The notes beneath the pieces are model-generated. The model worked only from the letters and a program-made list of their open reading frames with translations, had not been told where the DNA came from and ran no database searches. Both the position numbers and the translations under genes were made by a program. Shown piece after piece: positions 1-5,338 of a DNA stretch of 5,338 bases (its first letter is position 1; every line of letters begins with the position of its first letter). This stretch comes from Legionella sp. (GTDB taxonomy: Bacteria > Pseudomonadota > Gammaproteobacteria > Legionellales > Legionellaceae): the NCBI GenBank assembly GCA_004297865.1, contig SCSO01000278.1:1-5338 (forward strand), read 5' to 3'.

Positions 1-890
1 CCGCAGCCATGTTTATTAATTGCCTTGCTTCACCCATCGGTGTTGCTGTTGCCTGGTTCATGTTTAAAATTCATCCGGCTTTAGATCTTTGGCGATGGAT
101 GTTTGCCTCCGGTGCCATTCCTGCCATCATTGCTTTGTTCTTAAGAGCTAAGTTGCCCGAAAGTTTTGTTTGGCAAGCCCAACAAAAATTACAAAAATCA
201 AAATCCTTTTTCCAAAGTTACCGTCAATTGTTCACCCCCACTCTGAGAAAAACCACTATCTGTTTATGTCTTTCCTGGTTCTTTTTGGATATCTCTTATT
301 ATGGAATTGGTTTATTTGTTCCCGCAGTATTACGCGCAGTAAACATCTCAACACAGGCCGACCTGCTTAATTCCGCAAATGCACTATTAGTCAGCACCCT
401 TTTCGTCAACCTCTTTGTCGTTTTAGGTGCCTTTGCAGGCATTTTTGTCATTGCACGGATGAACCCTTTAAAATTACAACGATTAGGTTTTTTACTCTCC
501 TTTTTGGGGCTGTTTATTTTGAGTTTGAGCAATATTTCTTCGCATGCTTTAAGTATGACCATGATCTTTACCGGTTTTATTTTATTTAACTTCTTTGTTA
601 ATTTCGGCCCTGGCATTACCACCTATTTACTCCCCGCTGAATTTTATGACACGGAAATAAAAGCAACCGGCCATGGTGTCGCTGCCAGTTGTGGCAAATT
701 AGGGGCCGCCATAGGTACCGTTTTTTTACCCATACTGCAATTTTATCTGGGCATTTATTACACGGTCGGTTTATTAGCGACTACCTTGCTTGCTGGATGG
801 GGATTAACGGTGGCCTTGAATAGAGAAACCCACCAAGAAATCACTTGGACAATAAAAAGGAATGAGAGTCATGCATTATCAATTGAATGA
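1..890 (+). CDS. MFS transporter, phosphate:H+ symporter (PHS)-like, probable phosphonate or phosphate uptake; 5' end outside the window
   Basis: The frame is open to the left edge (first whole codon at 3), so the Met codon at 9 is probably internal. About 295 C-terminal residues of a usual 430-450 remain, covering roughly TM5 to TM12. Counting from the Met at 9, TM6 begins with the family motif WRWMFASGAIPA (28-39) and ends at LPES. TM7 has W90, D94 and Y98, spaced like W320, D324 and Y328 of the fungal phosphate transporter PiPT as I recall them. TM10-11 has FGPG, PAEF and then TGHGVAASCGKLGA, the PHS signature, with K230 at the Lys459 position. The family's GPN asparagine is Gly202 here, which may mean a changed ligand. 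The gene overlaps the next by 20 bases and is followed by two phosphonate-degrading oxygenases, so uptake of an organophosphonate or of phosphate is likely. The substrate is inferred. A generic sugar or organic-acid MFS role is less likely given the PHS signature. Confidence 0.9.
   Translation, partial: AAMFINCLASPIGVAVAWFMFKIHPALDLWRWMFASGAIPAIIALFLRAKLPESFVWQAQQKLQKSKSFFQSYRQLFTPTLRKTTICLCLSWFFLDISYYGIGLFVPAVLRAVNISTQADLLNSANALLVSTLFVNLFVVLGAFAGIFVIARMNPLKLQRLGFLLSFLGLFILSLSNISSHALSMTMIFTGFILFNFFVNFGPGITTYLLPAEFYDTEIKATGHGVAASCGKLGAAIGTVFLPILQFYLGIYYTVGLLATTLLAGWGLTVALNRETHQEITWTIKRNESHALSIE
857..861 (+). promoter_or_regulatory. Ribosome binding site that sets the phnY start at 871
   Basis: AAGGA lies 9 bases before the ATG at 871. 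The in-frame ATG at 862 would have almost no spacer to the same site, so 871 is the better start. The site lies inside the end of the transporter gene, which suggests translational coupling. Confidence 0.6.
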
Positions 891-1677
891 AGAACAAATA
901 AAGCATTGGAAAAAACATGGCTTCATTACGCTCTCTGATTTTTTCTCCACGCATGTTAAACACAATTTAGGACAATGGTGCGATGAACTTACCTCCTGGC
1001 CGGAAACACCTGGCAAATGGATGAAATACTTTGAAACCAATCAATTGGCGGCACGCCAGCTTTGTCGGGTTGAAAATTTTATTGATTACCATCAAGAATT
1101 AGATGATGTAGCCAGAGGCGAGCGCACTCTACAACTCGTTTCAGAATTAATGGGTGAGCCTGCGGTGATTTTTAAAGAAAAAATTAATTATAAATTTCCT
1201 AATGGCGGCGGCTTTAAACCGCACCAAGATGCACCCGCTTTTGTAAGTTTTAATCAAAAATTTCATATCACCATGATGGTGGCCATTGATGACTGCACTC
1301 TAGAAAACGGTTGCTTACAAGTAGTGACTGGTGGTGCCAATAAACCGCACATACTTTCTCAAGAAAAAGATGGATCAATCAGTGCAGATATTGCCGCACA
1401 ATTCCAATGGACGCCCATTGAATGTAAAACGGGTGATGTCATTTTGTTTGATTCTTATTTACCGCATTATTCCGAGCCTAATCGCAGCAAAGGATCGCGC
1501 CGAGCCATTTTTATTACCTATAACAAGTTTTCCGAAGGCGGCGCCATGCGCTCTGCTTATTACGCGGATAAACGAGAAAAATTTCCCCCTGATTGTGAAC
1601 GCATTCCTAATAAAGATTATTCTGCGGGAGCAGCAATTTATAACGTGGCTAATCCCATTAGCCCAATGATGGAGTAA
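871..1677 (+). CDS. phnY: Fe(II)/2-oxoglutarate-dependent phosphonate hydroxylase, PhnY type (PhyH family)
   Basis: This 268-residue protein has the phytanoyl-CoA dioxygenase (PhyH) fold signature. The iron facial triad is H118-x-D120 (in KPHQDAP) and H199 (in YLPHYSEPN), and R210, eleven residues after H199, is the expected 2-oxoglutarate-binding arginine. The GDVILFDSYLPH stretch before H199 is typical of the family, and the length matches characterised PhnY (about 270). PhnY hydroxylates 2-aminoethylphosphonate at C1, using O2 and 2-oxoglutarate, to give (R)-2-amino-1-hydroxyethylphosphonate, the substrate of PhnZ. The assignment rests mainly on the neighbour: a clear PhnZ starts 5 bases downstream. 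The related TmpA works with TmpB but belongs to the gamma-butyrobetaine hydroxylase-like family, so the PhyH type seen here favours PhnY. No signal peptide is visible, so the enzyme should be cytoplasmic. A different phosphonate substrate is possible; a true phytanoyl-CoA role is unlikely in this context. Confidence 0.85.
   Translation: MHYQLNEEQIKHWKKHGFITLSDFFSTHVKHNLGQWCDELTSWPETPGKWMKYFETNQLAARQLCRVENFIDYHQELDDVARGERTLQLVSELMGEPAVIFKEKINYKFPNGGGFKPHQDAPAFVSFNQKFHITMMVAIDDCTLENGCLQVVTGGANKPHILSQEKDGSISADIAAQFQWTPIECKTGDVILFDSYLPHYSEPNRSKGSRRAIFITYNKFSEGGAMRSAYYADKREKFPPDCERIPNKDYSAGAAIYNVANPISPMME
1671..1674 (+). promoter_or_regulatory. Ribosome binding site for phnZ, supports a TTG start
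   Basis: GGAG sits in the last codons of phnY, 8 bases before TTG at 1683. Starting at this TTG reproduces the residue numbering of characterised PhnZ through the whole active site, which is independent support for the non-ATG start. Confidence 0.7.
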
Positions 1678-1682
1678 ACAAG

Positions 1683-2333
1683 TTGAATCCATCGACAAAG
1701 ACCCCTATTGATTTTCTCTTTCAGCGTTTTACCAATGCAGGGCAAGCGGACTATATTGGCGAACCTATTTCGCAAATAGAGCATTCCTTGCAATGTGCTT
1801 ATTTTGCAGAAAAAGCTGGTCATAGCGAGGAAGTGATCTTAGCGTCATTGCTGCATGATATTGGCCATTTTTTCCCTAATACTGAACAATACAAAATGGC
1901 CGATTTAGGAACTGTACATCATGAATGGATAGGCGCAAAACTGGCCTATGATCTGCATTTTTCGCCTAAAGTAGCCTTGTTAATAGGCCACCATGTGGAT
2001 GCTAAACGTTATCTAGCTGCCAAAAAATCCAATTATTACACCCGTCTTTCTCTCGCCAGTCAGCAAACTTTGTCCTACCAAGGAGGACCGATGCTGCAAG
2101 AGGAATTACAGACTTTTGAACAATTACCCTTATTTAAAGAAATTTTGCAGGTGCGGATTAACGACGAGAAGTCTAAAGAAATTGACTTAGAGGTACCTGA
2201 TCTTGCATATTATTTACCTATGATTCAACAACATATGCATAATCAACAAAGAAAAGAGATAGAACCATTAACCGATTTTGTGGATAAACATTGGGTAAAA
2301 CAGCTTAAACTCCAGCTATATACCAAATTATAA
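1683..2333 (+). CDS. phnZ: HD-domain mixed-valent di-iron oxygenase cleaving 2-amino-1-hydroxyethylphosphonate, PhnZ type
   Basis: PhnZ uses O2 and a mixed-valent Fe(II)/Fe(III) centre to split the C-P bond of 2-amino-1-hydroxyethylphosphonate into glycine and phosphate. In this 216-residue protein the di-iron ligands are H34, H58, D59, H80, H104 and D161, in the motifs IEHSLQ, LLHDIGHF, TVHHEWIGA, GHHVDAKRY and RINDEK. The PhnZ-specific Y24-x-x-E27 pair is present in DYIGEP, together with H62, K108, S126, Q133 and R158. All of these fall on the same numbers as in the characterised enzyme as I recall it, which is far more specific than a generic HD phosphohydrolase call. Translation starts at TTG with a good ribosome binding site. 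The stop of phnY is 5 bases upstream, so the pair is co-translated. The tail after about residue 185 seems longer than in the reference and has no evident motif. It should be cytoplasmic. TmpB, the trimethylated-substrate relative, is the main alternative, but I recall Y24/E27 as marking PhnZ. Confidence 0.92.
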   Translation: MNPSTKTPIDFLFQRFTNAGQADYIGEPISQIEHSLQCAYFAEKAGHSEEVILASLLHDIGHFFPNTEQYKMADLGTVHHEWIGAKLAYDLHFSPKVALLIGHHVDAKRYLAAKKSNYYTRLSLASQQTLSYQGGPMLQEELQTFEQLPLFKEILQVRINDEKSKEIDLEVPDLAYYLPMIQQHMHNQQRKEIEPLTDFVDKHWVKQLKLQLYTKL

Positions 2334-2352
2334 ACTATAAACACATTGTCCA

Positions 2353-2372
2353 TTTAATGCTCTGTTAATTTG
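2353..2372 (+). promoter_or_regulatory. Candidate PmrA box: two TTAAT half-sites 11 bases apart
   Basis: TTTAAT (2353-2358) and GTTAAT (2364-2369) are separated by 5 bases, giving a direct repeat with an 11-base period, one helical turn. The Legionella PmrA consensus, as I recall it, is two copies of cTTAATatT two bases apart, and this arrangement fits its core and spacing. The repeat straddles the place where a -35 box would lie for the TATAAT at 2380, and that -35 (ATGCTC) is very poor, as expected for an activator-dependent promoter. PmrA controls many Dot/Icm effector genes. The outer positions match imperfectly, and TTAAT is common in AT-rich DNA. Confidence 0.5.
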
Positions 2373-2379
2373 AGCGATG

Positions 2380-2385
2380 TATAAT
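2380..2385 (+). promoter_or_regulatory. -10 element (TATAAT) of the promoter for the 2417 gene
   Basis: A perfect TATAAT lies 31 bases before the ATG at 2417 and would give a leader of about 25 bases. No good -35 exists at 17 bases upstream. It separates the phnYZ operon from the following gene as a distinct transcription unit. Confidence 0.6.
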
Positions 2386-2416
2386 AGATAATTTGCGTAT
2401 TTAAAAATAGGGCCCC

Positions 2417-3619
2417 ATGGATATAAGAGTTATTTCATCTGATGTTGATGGCTGTTTGTTTAATCCTAATTATTTTAATAAAAAGAATAATGAGGGCGAA
2501 CCGAATCCTACTTTTTTAAAAGTTATTGAGGCCAATAAAGCATTATTAGATTCCTGGAAGAAGGAAAATGAAAATTATTCCAAATCCATACTTATGGTGG
2601 GCTCTAATAGACAATCCAAACCCATTGATGATAACAATCAATGCGATCTTACGAACGCTAAAAAAGATTCTTGTTTTCCGGCGTTTATTCAAATTGCTCA
2701 AGAACTGGGTATGGATCTTTATCGCTTTTTACTAGCCGATATTTATGGTTTTATGAAGGTAGGTTATTATGGTCTTACTGGAACAGTTCAGGACTTAACT
2801 CCCGGTACTTCATTTAATTTAGCAATTAGTCCAGAAAAAGACTCCATCTCTCATGCCTGTTGGGCTTTTGATGAAACCAAAGCCACTCTTTTGTATGGTC
2901 AAATTCATCATATAGCCAATACCCATCCCGATGATAATATTGTTTTTGATTTCTATGATGATCGAGGTAATAAAGGCATTAAAGATATTCTTGAATGGTT
3001 AAATGACTTTTATGGCCAATACCCCGAATTAATACCTGATAATGTAACCTTACGTTTGCATCATTATGAGGGAAATGAAGTGACTAAAATTGCTAAAATT
3101 CCAGGAAAGGGTTTTATTGACAGCAATTATTATCAAACCGTTAGAGATATGGCGCAAATCAGTATTCTTGCTCGCCAAGGAACTAAGCGACTTAGTAGTT
3201 ACATCCATAGCGCACATCATGTGAAACCGGAGTTACTTAAAAATCGCAAACCTTTAAAAGTAAAACCTGAATCCGAGAGCAAGCCAGTAGAATCCCCTGC
3301 TCCTAAGCAAGAAAGTGCGGCTTCAACTGCAAGCCACTCAAGTAGTTCTAGTAGCTCTAGCAGCACTATGACTTGGACATCAAGCATTAAAGAAACGGTG
3401 CAAAATTATCATCTTGGTGATGCAACCCGTTTTGTTCTAAAGACCGCCTCGAATTCCAAAATAGCCGATGCTACCCGAAATTTAATTTGGGGAAGTGGAG
3501 CAAGCGTAGTCCCCAGTATTGCCTCGGTAGGTCTTGGAGTTTCCAACATTTCATTAGAAGATTTCACTGATTTAAGCTCAGAGCAAACTACTCCAAATTC
3601 TCAAACAAACTTTAGTTAG
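2417..3619 (+). CDS. HAD-like hydrolase domain protein, candidate Dot/Icm (type IVB) secreted effector
   Basis: I cannot assign this 400-residue protein to a named family. Residues 1 to about 260 show the HAD order of motifs: D9-V-D11-G-C-L-F (motif I, nucleophile and acid/base Asp), MVGSNR with S64 (motif II), a possible motif III Lys at K156, and VFDFYDDR with D182/D183 (motif IV). A phosphatase-type activity is therefore plausible; the substrate is unknown. Residues 278-317 form a Lys/Pro/Glu/Ser linker ending in nine serines (308-316). Residues 318-375 contain two DATR motifs 16 residues apart (335 and 351) and a Gly/Ala/Val-rich mildly hydrophobic stretch (356-375). The tail, LEDFTDLSSEQ followed by small polar residues, resembles the E-block type translocation signal of Dot/Icm substrates. 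There is no N-terminal signal peptide. The promoter carries a possible PmrA box. The ATG at 2417 has a modest TAGGG site about 4 bases upstream. The effector role is inferred; a housekeeping HAD enzyme is unlikely given the linker and tail. Confidence 0.65.
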   Translation: MDIRVISSDVDGCLFNPNYFNKKNNEGEPNPTFLKVIEANKALLDSWKKENENYSKSILMVGSNRQSKPIDDNNQCDLTNAKKDSCFPAFIQIAQELGMDLYRFLLADIYGFMKVGYYGLTGTVQDLTPGTSFNLAISPEKDSISHACWAFDETKATLLYGQIHHIANTHPDDNIVFDFYDDRGNKGIKDILEWLNDFYGQYPELIPDNVTLRLHHYEGNEVTKIAKIPGKGFIDSNYYQTVRDMAQISILARQGTKRLSSYIHSAHHVKPELLKNRKPLKVKPESESKPVESPAPKQESAASTASHSSSSSSSSSTMTWTSSIKETVQNYHLGDATRFVLKTASNSKIADATRNLIWGSGASVVPSIASVGLGVSNISLEDFTDLSSEQTTPNSQTNFS

Positions 3620-3679
3620 ATTCACAGCAGGTTAAGGGTTAAAATAAGCCATTCAAATAAAAGCTGGGATGCGATTACC

Positions 3680-4921
3680 ATGGAAAAGCGAATAGCGCGA
3701 ACCCTTTTCTTCTTTTGCTTACTTATTTCTCCTATTCTTTTTGCAACCTCATCTCACCCAGTATCCCTTACCGTGATGACTTTCAATATTGAAAATGGGG
3801 GTACTCAGGTAAGTTTTGCTAAAGTAGTTGAAGCCATTCGACAATCTAAAGCTGATGTGGTGGGTCTGCAAGAGCCTTGGGGAAATACTGCTTTATTAGC
3901 TAAACAATTAGGCTGGAATTATTACAACCTCGCGCAACATATCATTTCGCGTTTTCCTTTATATGAAACCAGTATTATCCAGCAATCTTATACTTATATT
4001 GAAGTTGAAACCGGTCAGTTTGTGGTGCTAGCTAATGTCCATCTACTGAATGACGCTTATGGTCCTGATCTTATTCAAGCAGGCTTCAGTGCAAAAGAAG
4101 TGGTGGCCTCAGAAAAAAAAGTGCGCGAGCCTAGTGTTTTACCTGTGATTGAACAATTAGCTTCTTTAACACAAAAAGGGATACCCGTGTTTCTTGTCGG
4201 TGATTTCAATGCAGGCTCTCATTTGGATTGGACACAAAGTACCGTGGGAAAATTACCTCATCATCACTACGCTCTCAAGTGGCCTATTACCCAGACCCTA
4301 GAACATCATGGCTTTATTGATTCTTACCATAGTATTCATCCTAATCCATTGCAATCTCCAGGCTATACCTGGCCGGCAGATAGACCGGTGGTCAGAAACA
4401 GCGCGGATCATTTTAATCCTTCAGCAAAAGATATACCGGAAAGAATCGATTTTATTTTTGCTGCTGGACCTGTAAAAGCGCTTAACAGTAAAATCATAGG
4501 AGAAAGTGATATTAAACCCTGGCCATCCGATCATCGCGCGGTAGTTTCTCAATTTGCTGTTCGACCTGTTCGATTTTCCAAAAAAGAACTTATTGCAATC
4601 AAAGCCTCACCTCATAACAAACCAAGAATTTCCGTATCAAAAAAATCAGTCATGAGTGGAGAGACTTTTCTTATTCATTGGAAACATGCCGAAGGCAATC
4701 GATTTGATTACATTCAAATCACGTCAGATCATTCCGCGCAAACATGTATATATACAAAAGCTAGATCGGATGGGTTTATCGTATACACCGCGCAAGATGA
4801 TTTGGATTGCATGGGCAATAAATGGCTTTGGCCTTTAACTCCTGGTTCTTATACAGTCAGTTTAATGCAGGATGATAGTAATAAAGTACTCGCCTCAACC
4901 CAGCTGACCGTCAACACTTGA
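3680..4921 (+). CDS. Exported endonuclease/exonuclease/phosphatase (EEP) superfamily enzyme with C-terminal beta-sandwich domain
   Basis: Residues 1-22 form a signal peptide (basic KRIAR, then a hydrophobic core, likely cleavage after LFA22), so the 413-residue protein should be exported. Residues 29-295 are an EEP (DNase I-like) domain with a full active site: N36 in TFNIENGG, E65 in VGLQEP, H121 in ANVHLL, D175 and N177 in VGDFNAGSH, D257 in RIDFIF, and D284-H285 in WPSDHRAV. Such enzymes are Mg-dependent phosphodiesterases or phosphatases acting on nucleic acids, phosphoinositides or sphingomyelin; the sequence does not tell which. Residues 315-412 look like an immunoglobulin/CARDB-type beta sandwich (W334, GNRFDYI, then PGSYTVSL), as in other long EEP proteins. 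The mature protein has only two cysteines, C356 and C377, both in this domain and suited to a disulfide, consistent with an extracytoplasmic location. The start has a weak GGGA site 10 bases upstream. Release by the type II system is possible but not shown. It follows the candidate effector gene after 60 bases with no clear promoter between. Confidence 0.88.
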   Translation: MEKRIARTLFFFCLLISPILFATSSHPVSLTVMTFNIENGGTQVSFAKVVEAIRQSKADVVGLQEPWGNTALLAKQLGWNYYNLAQHIISRFPLYETSIIQQSYTYIEVETGQFVVLANVHLLNDAYGPDLIQAGFSAKEVVASEKKVREPSVLPVIEQLASLTQKGIPVFLVGDFNAGSHLDWTQSTVGKLPHHHYALKWPITQTLEHHGFIDSYHSIHPNPLQSPGYTWPADRPVVRNSADHFNPSAKDIPERIDFIFAAGPVKALNSKIIGESDIKPWPSDHRAVVSQFAVRPVRFSKKELIAIKASPHNKPRISVSKKSVMSGETFLIHWKHAEGNRFDYIQITSDHSAQTCIYTKARSDGFIVYTAQDDLDCMGNKWLWPLTPGSYTVSLMQDDSNKVLASTQLTVNT

Positions 4922-4946
4922 CTATAAAAAGACCCATAAACCTTCT

Positions 4947-5338
4947 TTAAATTTTTCGTAAATCAACAACGATGGGAAAATGATCTGAATCACCATCATG
5001 AATAATTTGCACATGATCTAATTTGAAATAGGGATTATAAAATACATGATCTAGTTTTCTTTTCATTTTAAAAGCCCCTATTTTCCACTCCCAAGAATAT
5101 TGAAATGGGCTAGGTGCATCCCTAAACCCATGTTGTCGTAAAAAATACCTCACAAAACCATTATCACTTTCATTAAAATCACCCACAATGATAGTGGGTA
5201 GGTTTTTTTGCATGTGATCATAAAAAAAGCGGATTTCTTTTTCTCTGATCCTGCAGGTCGAGAAAAAAGGAATAATAGAAAAACTAGCATTATTTTTGCT
5301 GATTAATGGCGGGGTTAAATGAAGATTAAGCACTTGTA
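4947..5338 (-). CDS. EEP superfamily protein, C-terminal half only; 5' end beyond the right edge
   Basis: The reading frame enters from the right edge and ends at the TAA at 4949-4947, so the GTG at 5333 is probably an internal valine codon rather than a start. About 129 residues are visible against roughly 250-370 for a whole EEP protein. Counting from 5333, the later catalytic motifs are all present: H5 in LNLHLTPP, D52 and N54 in VGDFNES, D95 in RKLDHVFY, and D117-H118 in GDSDHFP. The N-terminal Asn and Glu motifs lie outside the window. The protein ends six residues after VVDL with no added C-terminal domain, unlike the convergent neighbour at 3680. The NLHLTPP form resembles compact EEP phosphodiesterases and nucleases. 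Whether it has a signal peptide cannot be seen. The substrate is unknown. Confidence 0.85.
   Translation of the reverse strand, partial: QVLNLHLTPPLISKNNASFSIIPFFSTCRIREKEIRFFYDHMQKNLPTIIVGDFNESDNGFVRYFLRQHGFRDAPSPFQYSWEWKIGAFKMKRKLDHVFYNPYFKLDHVQIIHDGDSDHFPIVVDLRKI

Noticed and set aside
299..622. Open frame on the - strand inside the transporter gene
   Set aside because: It is antisense to a clear membrane protein, lysine-rich with no recognisable domain, and has no support as a gene.
862..870. Earlier ATG at 862 as the start of phnY
   Set aside because: The only purine-rich site (AAGGA at 857-861) would touch this codon. It is well spaced for the ATG at 871.
1331..1823. Open frames on both strands overlapping phnY and the start of phnZ
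   Set aside because: They overlap genes with complete catalytic motifs in the main frame and encode no recognisable motif themselves.
871..2333. TmpA/TmpB pair (trimethylated aminoethylphosphonate pathway) as the identity of the two oxygenases
   Set aside because: TmpA is of the gamma-butyrobetaine hydroxylase type, whereas the enzyme here is PhyH-like, and the HD protein has the Y24/E27 pair I associate with PhnZ. It is kept only as a substrate alternative.
2334..2352. Terminator after phnZ
   Set aside because: No inverted repeat followed by a T run is visible between the phnZ stop and the next promoter.
3631..3643. Second PmrA-like repeat (GTTAAG, GTTAAA)
   Set aside because: The half-sites start 7 bases apart rather than 11 and lack the TTAAT core.
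3621..3645. Possible promoter before the exported EEP gene (TTCACA at 3621 and TAAAAT at 3640)
   Set aside because: The spacer is only 13 bases, too short for a normal promoter, and other hexamers nearby are poor. The gene may have its own start site or be read through from upstream.
4922..4946. Bidirectional intrinsic terminator between the convergent genes
   Set aside because: Only a short AT-only pairing (AAAGA with TCTTT) is visible, with no GC-rich stem, so it is not a convincing terminator.

Overview
The window looks like chromosomal DNA from a low-GC gammaproteobacterium, most likely a Legionella or close relative. This is inferred from composition, from an 11-bp-spaced TTAAT direct repeat resembling the Legionella PmrA box, and from a downstream gene built like a Dot/Icm effector: a eukaryote-facing enzyme-like N-terminus, a low-complexity linker and an acidic/polar C-terminal tail. 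No rRNA, tRNA, CRISPR array or insertion sequence was seen.

Positions 1-2333 (+ strand) hold the end of a tight operon of three genes. They are the C-terminal two thirds of a major facilitator transporter with the phosphate:H+ symporter (PHS) signature, then a phytanoyl-CoA-dioxygenase-like Fe(II)/2-oxoglutarate oxygenase (PhnY type), then an HD-domain mixed-valent di-iron oxygenase (PhnZ type). Genes 1 and 2 overlap by 20 bases and genes 2 and 3 are 5 bases apart. All the PhnZ metal ligands and substrate residues I remember are present at the same residue numbers. The predicted pathway is uptake of an organophosphonate, hydroxylation of 2-aminoethylphosphonate at C1, and oxidative C-P cleavage to glycine and phosphate. 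These enzymes are commonly auto-annotated as 'phytanoyl-CoA dioxygenase' and 'HD phosphohydrolase', so the pathway is easy to miss.

Positions 2334-2416 carry a new promoter: the paired TTAAT repeat followed by a consensus TATAAT. It drives a 400-residue protein (2417-3619) with the motifs of a HAD-like hydrolase, a Pro/Glu/Lys/Ser linker with nine consecutive serines, and a C-terminal tail like a Dot/Icm translocation signal. It is a candidate effector that I cannot assign to a named family.

Positions 3680-4921 encode an exported endonuclease/exonuclease/phosphatase (EEP) superfamily enzyme with a complete active site and a C-terminal beta-sandwich domain. Converging on it from the right edge (4947-5338, - strand) is the C-terminal half of a second, distantly related EEP protein with no visible export signal in the part seen.

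A plausible common theme is life inside protozoa. Amoebae and ciliates carry aminophosphonates in their membranes, which the operon could use as a phosphorus and nitrogen source. The other genes look like secreted or translocated enzymes. This link is a hypothesis.
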